Shown in pieces: positions 1 to 10,524 of a stretch of 64,000 nucleotides of DNA; position 1 is the first letter of the stretch, and every line of letters begins with the position of its first letter. Under the pieces are notes generated by a model. The model worked only from the letters and a program-made list of their open reading frames with translations, was not told the origin of the DNA and ran no database searches. Position numbers and translations under genes: made by a program. Location of the stretch: contig CM054116.1 of NCBI GenBank assembly GCA_028673005.1, forward strand, positions 26,079,840 to 26,143,839, written 5' to 3'. The stretch is from Tanypteryx hageni. Taxonomy: Eukaryota; Arthropoda; Insecta; Odonata; Petaluridae.

Positions 1-540
1 TTTCTCTTGCTCTCCCCCTCTCTATCTCTCCCCCTCTCTATCTCTCCCCCTCTCTATCTCTCCCCCTCTCTATCTCTCCGCCTCTCTATCTCTCCCCCTC
101 TCTGTCTCTCCCCCTCTCTGTCTCTCCCCCTCTCTGTCTCTCCCCCTCTCTATCTCTCCCCCTGTTCCTTCTTCCTGCTCTCTCTCCCCTCCTCTCTCTC
201 TCTCTCACCACTCGCCCCCTCCCTATCGACCCCCTTTCTCTCCCCCCGTCTCTGCCCACTCTCCCCCCTCACCCTTCCCCCCTCCCTATCTCTCCCTCTC
301 CCCATCTACCACTCTCCCACCCTTCCTCTCCCCCATTTTCTCCCAAATCAATTAATCTCTCTCTCCCTCCCTACTTCTTTCCCACCCTCTCCCTCTTTAT
401 CTTCCTCTCCCCCTTTCTCTTCCTGTCCCCCTTTCTCTTCCTCTCCCCTTCCTCCCTCCCCACCCTCTCTCTCTCCCTCTATGCCTCCCTCTCCCTACCT
501 CTCTATCTCCCCCCTTCTTCCTCACTCCCTCCCTCCCCCT
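1..540. repeat. Pyrimidine minisatellite array 1, copy A
   Basis: The plus strand is almost purely C and T. It opens with tandem 16-bp units of the form CTCTCCCCCTCTCTAT, with CTGT variants, and then becomes less regular. Open frames across it are serine/proline/leucine-rich on one strand and arginine/glycine/glutamate-rich on the other. These are by-products of a biased composition and not genes. Confidence 0.9.
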
Positions 541-935
541 TATTCATTTTGTCATTTTTATATGTTCATTCCATCAATGATATATTTGTATTGTGCCAAA
601 TTTTCCATGATGTATAGCTTTATGCTTTTCAAATATTTATCTTTTGTTCTAAATTTCACTTATTGATGACTTTAGTGTTTCTAAGTAGCTTTCGCAGTTT
701 TCACACATCCCTTCTTGTGTGGGTGTTTTCCTGCAGTTGGTTTTCACGTGGATTTCATTATTCAGCAGTAATTTTTTCCTACAAAATTACATCTTCTCTT
801 TTCCAATACTTGTATTTTTATTGTTACTTGTGTTACATTATGTTATATGTATTATTGTATAAGTTACATGACAAGGGTTTATGTGGAACTTCTTATCGTT
901 AGTCTCAAACTAGCCTTAAATCAATCATCAATCTC
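541..935 (+). mobile_element. Truncated non-LTR retroelement 3' end, unit 1
   Basis: This AT-rich block of about 390 bp is shared with units at 1801-2116, 41462-41867, 43155-43553, 44244-44638 and 45521-45836. It ends in TAGTCTCAAACTAGCC, then AATCAATCATCAATC, and runs straight into pyrimidine repeats. The 43-kb relative is preceded by a decayed reverse-transcriptase C-terminus. The block is therefore best read as the 3' untranslated region and short-repeat tail of a non-LTR element truncated at its 5' end. Confidence 0.6.
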
Positions 936-1800
936 TCTCCTTCCCACTCTTTCCCTCTATCCACCTCCTCCTCTCCTCATCTCTCCCTCCTGCCCCCCCT
1001 CTTTCCCACCCCCTCTCCTCCCTATCTCTCTCTCCCTCCCCCTCTCTCTCCCTCCCCCTCTCTCTCCCTCCCCCTCTCTCTCCCTCCCCCTCTCTCTCCC
1101 TCCCCCTCTCTCTCCCTCCCCCTCTCTCTCCCTCCTCCACTCTCCTTTTCCTCCATCTCGTCCTCCCCATCTCTCCCCTTCCCACTCCCTCCCCCTTTCT
1201 CTCCCTCCCTCTCCGCCTCTCCCCCCTTCCTCCCAGGGTCTCCTTCCCCTCCACCTCTCTGCATCCCCCTTTCCCCCTCCCTCTCCCCCACACCTCTCCC
1301 TCCCCCTGTATCCTCTCCCTCTCTCTGCCTCACCCACCCTCTCTCCCCCATAACTCTCCATCCCCCCTCTTTCTACCCTCCCTCTACCCCCTTTCATCGC
1401 TCTCCCCCGACCCCTCTCTCCCTCCCCCATCTCTCCCACTCCCTCCCAATCACCCCCCCATTTTCCCCATCTCCCCCCTTCCTCCCCACTCTCTCCCCCC
1501 CTCCCATCCTCTCTCCCTCTAATTAACGGTCGAATCGATCAGTTAATCTCCCGCCCCCCCCTCTCCTCCCTATCAAACCTCCCCATCTCTCCCCAAACCC
1601 CTCTCTCCCCACCTCCCTTTCCCCCCTCGCTCTCCCATATCTCCCTTTCCCACTTCTCTCACGACTCTCCCCACTCTGTCTACCCCCTCTCCCTCTCAAC
1701 CTCATCTTACTACTCCCTCTCTCCCAACACCCTCCCCATCCTTTCACTCTCCCTCCCCATCTCTCTCTTCTCCCCATCTCCCTCTCCCCTCTCTATCTCC
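936..1800. repeat. Pyrimidine minisatellite array 2, copy A
   Basis: This plus-strand polypyrimidine tract includes a regular 16-bp tandem section at about 1030-1130 with units of the form CCTCTCTCTCCCTCCC. One non-pyrimidine island near 1520-1550 interrupts it. Unit number differs from copy B, as expected of replication slippage. It has no coding content. Confidence 0.9.
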
Positions 1801-2116
1801 CTCTCCCCTATATCATTCCATCAATGATCCAATCGTATTGTACCAAATTTTTCTTGATGCGTATAGCTTTATGCTTTTAATATATTAATCTTTTGTTCTA
1901 AATTTCACTTATTTTTCTTTAGTGAATCTAACAAGTAGATTTAGCAGGTTTTTCACACACCCCTTCTTGCGTGGGTGTTTGCCTGCAGTGGGTGTTTTAC
2001 TTGGATTTCATTAGTCAGCAGTCCTTATTTTTTCCCACAAATTTACATCTTTTCTTTACCAATTCTTGTATTTTTATTTTTACTAGTATTTACACAATGT
2101 TCTATGTATTATTGTA
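1801..2116 (+). mobile_element. Non-LTR 3' end, unit 2, broken by a foldback element
   Basis: This is a second copy of the 3' block seen at 541-935. It runs colinearly to TATTATTGTA and then stops where other units continue with TAAGTTACATGA. The next base starts the CTAGTAG terminus of the foldback element at 2117. The junction therefore marks a TA insertion site inside the retroelement remnant. The missing 3' part was not found at the far side of the foldback cluster. Confidence 0.55.
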
Positions 2117-5075
2117 CTAGTAGAAGGTGCTTGCATACTGTAAGCATTTCATCTCACCTTGAAGAAACATTAATTTTTCAGAGAGATATTTTATCGTGAG
2201 TAATATTTCATTCATTCTAAATATTTCTCCTCTTGACCAGTTTTCGTTTTTTCATTATGGAACAATAATGAAGTAAAACAATACTAATTTTTGCAATTTT
2301 GGGAATATTATACTTTTCCCACATTAGGTTAATAATGCCACACATTTCTGCAAATTTTAAATTTATAACACAGAAGTAAAATAACATTTATCTAATTGTT
2401 TAACCACTCAATACCGTCAGGCGTACTATTACGTCATGCAAAAACTGTCTAATCGGCCGTCAGGCGTACTATTACGTCATGCGGCAGCCCTAATTTATTT
2501 TAACTTTTGACGCTAGAGACTTCCTTAAATCTAAATAACCTATATATATTTTGAAAGAAGAAGCTTTGTACTTCCTATCTATGTTTGTCCTGTATTTTTT
2601 TTCTCTATTATAAAATATATAATCAACGTTGAATTTTGCGATAGAATTTTCAATTTTGCTATGATATGATGGTGTTTCTCCATATAAAAGTCGCTTTTCA
2701 ATGCAGCAAGGAACCTTTCCTTGGTGTTTGAAATGCAATGTAGGAACTGTGTATCATTTCAAAGGAGAGCACGTTTTTTCTCCTATTTTTTCTGGTGGAG
2801 ATATTTGGCTTATGTCATGCGACAAAGGTCTTCGTCGGTATGTAAAGAAAGAAAGGAAAACATCTTATGTCTGTCTATGCACAGCTTATTACAAATGTTT
2901 ACAATGCAATTGATGAAGAATGGAATTAGTTGGAGTTAAAACATTTCTGTAAACATTCCCTTCCATTACCGCGCGATCCTTCGGTCATCGCTTCATAGGA
3001 GAGTGTCAACGTCAAAACAGCTGATTTCAAAATCCAAGGCCGACATTCTTCCGATAATTTAGTGCCACGCCTCAGAGAGAGGCATTTTGTGAGAAGGATA
3101 ATATCTGTCATATAATTTTCAAGACCTTGAGAATTTTATTTTAATCTCGACGAAAATTGGGGGAATTGAGTATATCTATTAGTAAGTATTTGTTTACATA
3201 TAATATACGTTTAGTTTTGTGATAGAATTTTAGTTTTTACCACAGACCTACGGATTTTCGGTTTCTAAAGTTGACCCATAAATACCTGAGTAAAAGGGAA
3301 CCCACCAAATTGGGTTCCTTTTCTTTGATATTTGAAAGAAGACGAGGTCTGTTTTCCTCTTCAGATAAGTGCTTTGCTGTTGTGCTAGCAGGGCCAAAGC
3401 CTCGATGAAGCGAGTAGGCAAGAAGAGGACACGCCAGCAAAAATCACGAAAAGCTCTTCCATATATTTACACAATAGATTACTAAAAGTGTTTACAAAGC
3501 TATAAGGCATTTCTTGCTGAATCCAATTACGCATGTCTAAATTTTCTGACAATATTTGGGAAGGACCTATAAGCTAAAGTTTTCCGTGTTTTATACAACG
3601 TCATATCTCCCTTTCCAATGAACGAAATGCAACCATTTCTTCTATGTGACTTATGTAATGACTCAGAATGATGACTGTATAACTAAAACGTTTATATTAT
3701 AAATAGATAATCTTTTAATAAATCAATAATACTACATTTACTTAAAAATTTCCAGTCAAGACATGAAAAAGTTGAGATGCGTAAAACTTTTAACCTAATT
3801 GGTTTAGATGGGTAAACTTGTAGAATAAAATAGTTGCTAATTTAAGCTATTTTTTATTAAAATTGCACAAAAATATCTATAGATTTTCCAGAGCTGAATG
3901 TTATATATAAAGCGCGAATGCACGCCGGAAAATTAGCGATTGGTGTATATTCTCTTCTACTCCGACAATCTTTGTATGTAAAATATTTTAGGCAAAATAG
4001 ATATTTACGAATTTCATGTTTTTCGTAAATCCAGAAAAATAAATAGAAAACTTCTCAAGTTATGATTATTTTAATATTTTCGAACGCTTCTGCAATGCAA
4101 TCGTGAAAATTTAAAAACCTCATCCGGCCGTACGGGTGGGATTTAATAAATTTCCTCTGGGCGTGAGGGGTTAAATTTAAATGTTTTAACGGCCGCAATA
4201 ACGAATTCATGGATAAATTGGAATGTTTATTCCTTTACATAAACTGAACTCTATGTAATTTAGAAATTTCAGCTCCCTAACTCACCGCATAGAGCCTAAA
4301 CATTTACCTATTTGTTTAAGCTTTAAGAATTTTTAAGTGCCAAACAAATTAAAATATCAAAATTTTTATAATCCCTATTTCGTTTTTTTTTTTAGAAATC
4401 CTACCTCTAAAAATATTTTCAGCTCCTTAGCACATTTGGAAAATCATGAAATAGTGCAGCAATGCGGCCGCTAAAAATTCGCAATTGTTTAAACAAGTAT
4501 TCAAGGTTTATGTATTTCCGCATGTGCTACGGAGTTGAATTTGTTTTTATAAGTAGAATTCTTAAAAAAAAACGAAAAAGGGATTATACAAATTTTGATA
4601 TTTTAATTTGTTTGGCAGTTAAAAATTCCTAAAGTTTAAACAAATAGATAACTGTTTAGGTACTAAGGGATGAGCTACGAAGCTGAAATTTTCAAATTAT
4701 TTAAACAGTAGTAAATTTGCACAAATAAACATTTCAATTTTACCATATATGAATTGCGGCGGCCGTTAAAAATGATTTAAATTTAAACAATTAGAAAAAT
4801 ATTATTTTACTTTTAGAAGTGCTATAACTTTAAAATTTGGCTAAAATGTGTAGTATTAGTACCCCATAATGGAGAAAGTGTAAAATTTTTAAAATTACAA
4901 CATTTGGGAATTGTTTTCAACTATTATTTTTACATGTGGGAAAAACGAAAATCGCTGCGAGGGTGAAATCATTAGAATTAAAAGAATATTTGTAATGATG
5001 AAATGTCTGTTTGAAAAATGAATGTTTTTACAAGGTGAGATGAAATGCTTGCAGTATGCAAGCACGAACTACTAG
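2117..5075. mobile_element. Foldback (palindromic) element FB1, TA-flanked, split by a TTAA insertion
   Basis: The left end reads CTAGTAGAAGGTGCTTGCAT and the right end is its inverted counterpart, ending GCACGAACTACTAG. The termini match as inverted repeats for about 44 bp with few mismatches. TA flanks both sides (2115-2116 and 5076-5077). The two arms are near-complementary along most of their length and meet near 4465 at a GCGGCCGC core. Without the nested 1767-bp insertion and one TTAA copy, the element would be about 1.19 kb. It has no coding capacity. Termini plus TA target suggest a non-autonomous Tc1/mariner-type foldback, but no transposase source is visible. Confidence 0.7.
2404..4170. 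mobile_element. TTAA-flanked non-autonomous (piggyBac-type) insertion
   Basis: The insertion lies inside foldback element FB1. It is bounded by TTAA at 2400-2403 and 4171-4174, and its ends are inverted: CCACTCA at the left and TGAGGGG at the right. Removing it and one TTAA restores the foldback sequence seen in sibling units (ATTG-TTTAAATTTAAA). Near the left end a 26-bp sequence containing TACGTCA occurs twice (2414-2439 and 2457-2482). Several short open frames exist, but none resembles a transposase. TTAA-specific precise insertion is the hallmark of the piggyBac superfamily. Confidence 0.7.
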
Positions 5076-5093
5076 TATATAATGATAACATAT

Positions 5094-5469
5094 AGGAGGA
5101 TACTAATGTTCAGCCCAAACTACAAGAGCTAGAGAGCTGAAAGTTTTAGTTTTTGTAGATATGATGGAGAAACCTACAGATAAAATGAGACTTCTCACCT
5201 AAGTAACATGAGTTCGACTCCAGAAATTCCGAAAGTTTCGTTTTTTCCCATAAGAAAAGCATTGCGCCATTTTTGTAAATTAATTTTGGGCACTTGCCCG
5301 TAAGCTAGAAAAATAAAATTTTCAGTGTTGCTAGATGGCCGCAATATCTTTCGAGAATTTTTGTTACTTTTGCTTACAGTGACCTAGGTTGGACTCCAGA
5401 TACCCCGGAATATCTCCCATAAGTTAGCATGGGAAAAAGTTATCCCAGTCTGTAGACGAATCTAATAGG
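5094..5469 (+). repeat. R repeat, copy 1
   Basis: This is a roughly 375-bp unit lying between foldback elements. Its second part (5204-5469) is nearly identical to 9337-9598, and the whole unit is more diverged at 8217-8587. It contains AGTTCGACTCC, which looks like a polymerase III B box, but no convincing A box precedes it. There is no coding content, and its origin is unknown. Confidence 0.75.
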
Positions 5470-5639
5470 TTTAGGAAGGTGAAATTTTGCAGGTCTATAG
5501 AATTTTTCTCATAACCAACTATAAAATCGAAAATTTCAAAATTGTTAATTTTTTGGGTTATTTTAACCCCATTTGTACATTAAAGTTTAATATTTTTTTA
5601 AAAATTAAATTTTGAAAAGGTTAAAAAATCGACCACTAA

Positions 5640-6205
5640 TAATTCGCAATTGTTTAAACATATTTTTGAGGTTTATGTATTACCCAATGTGCTACGGAGC
5701 TGAAATTTTTTTTAGAGGTAGTGTTTGTAAAAAAACGACAAGGATTATACAAATTTTGATATTTTAATTTGTTTGGCAGTTAAAAATTCTTAAAGTTTAA
5801 ACAAATAGGTATATGTTTAGATACTACGGGGTGAGTTAGAAAGCTGAAAGTTTTAAGTTATTTAGAGTTTAATCTATAAAAACGAATAAACATTTCAATG
5901 TATCCATGAAATTTTATTGCGGCCGTTAAAAGTTATTTAAATTTTAACAATTAGATAAATGTTATTTCACTTCTAGAAGTGTTACAACTTTAAAATTTGG
6001 CAAAAATGTGTAGCATTAGTACCCCATAATGGAGAAAGTATAAAATTCTTTAAATTGCCAAGTTTGAGGAATGTAGTAATCTACGAGTATTCTTTTTACA
6101 TATGGGAAAAACGAAAATAGCTGCGGAGGTGAAATATTTAAAATTAAAAAAATATTTGTTTTTTTATGTTGAGATGATATGCTTGCAGAATGCAAGCAAC
6201 AACTA
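5640..6205 (+). repeat. Foldback half-unit FB2
   Basis: This is a single arm of the foldback family in plus orientation. It runs from the GCAATTGTTTAAAC core sequence through the TTGGCAGTTAAAAATTC and CGGCCGTTAAAA blocks to a decayed terminus, TGCAAGCAACAACTACGAG. The matching left arm is absent, so the copy is partial or rearranged. The stretch 5470-5640 is AT-rich and related to 6990-7080 and 8590-8710. Confidence 0.6.
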
Positions 6206-6254
6206 CGAGTCATTATATATCGACGTTTCTTACAGAGGAGTAGGATATAAAATA

Positions 6255-7477
6255 CTAGTAGTTGGTGCATAACATATCAACATAAAAAAACAGTCATTTT
6301 TCATATTTCATCATTAGAAATATTTTTTTAATTCTAAATATTTCCCCTCCGGAGCGATTTTGGATTTTCCCTTATGTAAAAGTAATAGATTAAAACAATC
6401 CCAAAACTTTGCAATTTTAAGAAATTTATACATCCTCCACTATGGGGTACTTACTAATGCTACACATTTCTGCCAAATTTCAAAGTTGTGGTACGTCTAG
6501 AAGTGAAATAAAATTTTTCGAACTGTTTAAATTTTAAACATTTTTAACGGCCGTCTCGATATGTTTATGGAGATATTCAAATGTTTATTTGTGCAAATGC
6601 ACTACTCTGTACATAACTTGAAAATTTCAGCATCCTAGCTCAGCCCGTAATGTCTAAACAGTTATCTTTTTGTTTAAACTTTAAGAGTTTTTAACTGCCA
6701 AACAAATAAAAATATCAAAATTTTGTATATTCCCTATTTCGTTTTTTTACGAATTCTACTTATAAAAAAATTTCAACTCCGTAGCACATGCGCAAATACA
6801 TAAACCTTGAAAATTTGTTTAAACAATTGTGAATTTTTAGCGGCCGCATTGTTGCACTTTTTCAAGATTTTCGTTTTTTCTAGTCGTTTTTGCACAAAAT
6901 CCTACCTATCAAAAAAATCTCCAGCACATCTGAAAGTGCCTAAACATTAGTTTCCTCCTATATTTCTTACAGAGGAAGTTTAGGAAGCTGAAATTTTGCA
7001 ATATTATAGAAACTTTCTCATAACCAACTATAAAAATCGAAAATTGTTAATTTTTAGGGGTTGTTTTAACCCCATTTGTACATTAAAGTTAAATAATTTT
7101 TTAGGCACTACGGGATGAGCTAGGAAGCTGCAATTTTCAAATTATTTACAGAACAGTGCGGCGGCCGTTAAAAATGTTTAAATTTTAAACAATTAGAAAA
7201 ATATTATTTTATTTCTAGAAGGGCTACAACTTTAAAATTTGGCTAAAATGTGTAGCATTATAACCTTATAATGAAGAAAGTGTAAAAATTTTAAAATTGC
7301 GACATTTGGAGATTGTTTTAAACTATTATTTTTACATGTGGGAAAAACGAAAATCGCTGTAGAAATGAAATCTTTAGAATTAAAAGACTATTTGTAATGA
7401 TGAAATTTCTGTCTGAAAAATGAATGTTCTTTTAATGTGAGATGAAATGCTTGCAGTATGCAAGCACCAACTACTAG
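6255..7477. mobile_element. Foldback element FB3, TA-flanked
   Basis: The element starts CTAGTAGTTGGTGCAT and ends TGCAAGCACCAACTACTAG. TA flanks both ends (6253-6254 and 7478-7479). The left arm is in minus orientation and the right arm in plus orientation. The centre is a GCGGCCGC block near 6838. At about 1.22 kb it matches the inferred pre-insertion size of FB1. It has no coding capacity. Confidence 0.65.
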
Positions 7478-8171
7478 TATGTTATATCCTCCTCCTCCTC
7501 TGTAAGAAATATAGGAGGAAACTAATGTTTAGGCACTTCCAGATGAGCTGGAGATTCGAAATTTTTTCAAAGGTAGGATTTTGTGCAAAACCGACTAGAA
7601 AAAACGAAAATCTTGAAAAAGTGCAACAATGCGGCCGATAATAATTCGCAATTGTTTAAACAAATTTTCAAGGTTTATGTACTTTCGAATGTGCTACGGA
7701 GCTGAAATTTTTTTTAGAGGTAGGGTTTTTAAAAAAACGATATAGGGATTATACAAATTTTGATATTTTAATTTGTTTGACAGTTAAAAATTCTTAAAAT
7801 TTAATCAAATACATAACTGTTTAGACATTACGGGATGAGCTAGGAAGCTGAAATTTTGAAGTTATGTCCAGAGTAGTGCATTTGCACAAATAAACATTTG
7901 AATATCTCCATAAACATATTGAGACGGCGGTTAAAAATGTTTGGCAGAAATGTGTAGCATTAGTACCCCATAGGTGAAGATGTATAAATTTCTTAAAATT
8001 GCAAAGTTTTGGGATTGTTTTAATCTATTATTTTTACATAAGGGAAAAACGATAATCGCTCCGGAGGTGAAAATTTTTAATTAAAAAAATATTTTTAATG
8101 ATGAAATATGAAAAATGAATGTTTTTTATGTTTAGATGATATGCTTGCAGAATGCGAGCGCCAACTACTAG
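6255..8171. repeat. Long imperfect inverted repeat spanning FB3 and FB4
   Basis: The sequence 6255-6970 is the approximate reverse complement of 7490-8171, from the CTAGTAG terminus through to the TCCTCTGTAAGAAATATAGG block. The spacer is about 520 bp. Matching landmarks include the CTCCGGAG block, the GTACCCCATA block, the AAACATTT block and the GCGGCC core. The right arm ends GCGCCAACTACTAG at 8171 followed by TA. On one strand this could fold into a stem of almost 700 bp. Confidence 0.7.
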
Positions 8172-8216
8172 TATGGTATATCCTCCTCTGTAAGAAACGT
8201 CGATATATAATGATAA

Positions 8217-8587
8217 CAGGAGGATACTAAGGTCCAGCCCAAACTACAGCTAGAGAGCTGAAAGTTTTACTTTTTGTAGATATGATGGAGAAACCTACAG
8301 ATAAAATGAGACTTATTACCTAAGTGACATGAATTCAACATCAGAAATTCCGAAATTTGCGTTTTTCCCCATAAGAAAAGCATTGCGTCATTTTTGTAAA
8401 TTAATTTTGGGCACTTGCCGGTAAGCTAGAAAAATGAAATTTTCAGTGTTGCTAGATGGCCGCAATATCTATTAGGAATTATTGTCAGTTATACTTAGTG
8501 TCTTGAGTTCGACTCCAGAGACCCCGGAATATCTCCCATAAGTTAGCATGGGAAAACTAAATCCAGTGTGTAGACCAATCTAATAAG
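8217..8587 (+). repeat. R repeat, copy 2 (diverged)
   Basis: This is a diverged version of 5094-5469 in the same orientation. It starts after an AGGAGGATACTAA block and ends with the shared TCTCCCATAAGTTAGCATGG section. It is the least conserved of the three R copies. Confidence 0.65.
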
Positions 8588-9336
8588 TTTAGGAAGCTGA
8601 AATTTTGCAAGATTATAGAACATTTCCCATAACCAACTATAAAAATCGAAAATTTTAAAATTGTAATATTTTGGGGTTGTTTAAACCCCATTTGAACATT
8701 CAAGTTTAATAATTTTTTAGGTACTACAGGATGAGCTAGGAAGCTGCAATTTTCAAATTATTTACAGAACCGCTGAAATTTTGCAAGATTATAGAATTTT
8801 TCTCATAACCAACTATAAACATCAAAAATTTTAAAACTGTTAATTTTTAGGGGTTATTTTAAGCTCATTTGATTATTAAAGTTTAATAATTTTTATCTTG
8901 AAAACTATATGCTGTAGGTTCGAGTTTTTGAAATCATTTTGTAGAAAATTATACATAGAAAAAAATGAAATTTTGAAAAAGTTGAAGAATTCGACCGCTA
9001 AAAATTCACAATTTTAAAACCTATTTTTGAGGTTTAGGTATTATCGAATGTGCTACGAAGCTGAAATTTTTTCACCGGTAGATTTTTTGATAAAACGAAA
9101 TAAAAAAATTATAAAAATTTTGATATTTTAATTTATTTGGCTGTTAAAAATTCTTAAAGTTTAAACTAATAGATAAATGTTTAGGTACTTTGGGGCAAGC
9201 TAGAAGGCTAAAATTTAAATGTTAAGTTGAACTCAGTGCATTTAAATTAACAAACATTTCAAAAGCTCCAACAAAGTGTTATTGCGGCTGCATTATACTT
9301 TTGAAATTTAAACAATTAAATAAATATTATTTCACT
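8588..9336. repeat. Degenerate foldback-related AT-rich sequence
   Basis: Fragments of the foldback arms recur here, including TTTAATTTATTTGGCTGTTA, AAATTCACAATTT and an ATGTGCTACGAAGCTGAAAT block. They do not have complete ends. A block around 8590-8700 is partly duplicated at 8770-8890. There are no genes. Confidence 0.55.
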
Positions 9337-9598
9337 TAACATGAGTTCGACTCCAGAAATTCCGAAAGTTTCGTTTTTTCCCATAAGAAATTGCGCCATT
9401 TTTGTAAATTAATTTTGGGCACTTGCCCGTAAGCTAGAAAAATAAAATTTTCAGTGTTGCTAGATGGCCGCAATATCTTTCGAGAATTTTTGTTACTTTT
9501 GCTTACAGTGACCTAGGTTGGACTCCAGATACCCCGGAATATCTCCCATAAGTTAGCATGGGAAAAAGTTATCCCAGTCTGTAGACGAATCTAATAGG
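9337..9598 (+). repeat. R repeat, copy 3 (nearly identical to copy 1)
   Basis: This block is almost base-for-base the same as 5204-5469. The main difference is a 4-base deletion after CCCATAAGAAA. Similarity this high between blocks 4.1 kb apart, in a setting where other units have drifted, points to recent duplication or gene conversion. Confidence 0.8.
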
Positions 9599-10006
9599 GT
9601 TAAAACCCTCTTTCATAGAATGTATTAAAATTGCGTATACTGACTAAGCAGACGATATCGTCTGCTTAGTCAATTCGCAAAATTCGATGACGACTTTTGA
9701 TGCGCAACTGTTTGAATTCCGCTAACATAAGATACGTCTGATTCGAAGGTGTGAGCAACAGCGTTAACTGTAATTCATCTGATAATTAACAGTAATAATA
9801 ATAAAACTTGGAAACCTCTATCATAGAATCTATTAAAATTGCGTATAATGACTAAGTAGATGTTCACGCCAACTTCGATGACAGCTTTCGATGCGCAGCA
9901 GTTTGAATTCCAATAAGATAAATAAATATACTCACATTTGATTGTAAGGTGTGATCAACGGCGTTGACTTTATTTATAATTAACAGTAATAATACCTAAT
10001 AAAACT
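9599..10006 (+). repeat. Diverged tandem pair (about 200-bp unit)
   Basis: Unit 1 (about 9601-9810) and unit 2 (about 9811-10006) share the blocks ATTAAAATTGCGTATA, GATGCGCA, CAGTTTGAATTCC, AAGGTGTGA and AATTAACAGTAATAAT. The first unit carries an extra perfect palindrome at 9642-9671. There is no coding content. Confidence 0.7.
9642..9671. repeat. 30-bp perfect palindrome
   Basis: The arm GACTAAGCAGACGAT is followed at once by its exact reverse complement, with no spacer. The second tandem unit has only one arm-like piece (GACTAAGTAGATG). The palindrome is also perfect in copy B at 53360-53389. Confidence 0.95.
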
Positions 10007-10524
10007 TTACATGGAACGTATATAATTATATAGATGTAATGTATAATGTATTCTAGGTCGTGCGTGCATGTCTGGTACACTTAAGCATAAAATTTACGAA
10101 AATACTTTTTTTGCCAAAAAATGCCGAAAAATTTCGTCGGTTCGGCTTCTATTCGCGCAGATATGGTAATTTTTTGTTATTTATGTGTCACCATCCAATA
10201 AAAATCTAAAAATCATTGAAAAATAAATTTAAATTTTGTCTCCATAATCAGTCAAGTGCAAGAGACATGAAGGAAAAAATTAATGAATTAAAAATTTTTT
10301 CTCTTTTGAGAAGCACTGAAAAACTAGTGTCTCAGACCTCACATCACTGGTAGCATTACAAAAATTCCACGTCACTGGATAAGGGTTAAGTATAGGATTT
10401 TTGGAGCACTCACCGAAATGAAGTCCAATTTTTTTTATGTATTATTACATTTCCTAGGATACTAAGTAAATTCTTTTAAGTTAATGAAATTTTGCATACT
10501 ATTATGCTGATGATTTGTATCATG
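10007..10524. other. Unassigned AT-rich sequence
   Basis: I see no gene or recognisable element here. The segment from about 10479 to 10524 is reused twice more inside the adjacent scrambled insertion. Confidence 0.6.

Noticed and set aside
7..1439. Long open frames rich in Ser/Pro/Leu on the plus strand and Arg/Gly/Glu on the minus strand.
   Set aside because: They lie wholly in pyrimidine repeats, which lack stop codons by composition. They recur in every CT array and vary in length with repeat number.
5204..5469. AGTTCGACTCC inside the R repeat as a polymerase III B box, suggesting a SINE.
   Set aside because: No A box lies at the right distance upstream, and there is no simple-repeat tail. 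The match is probably chance.
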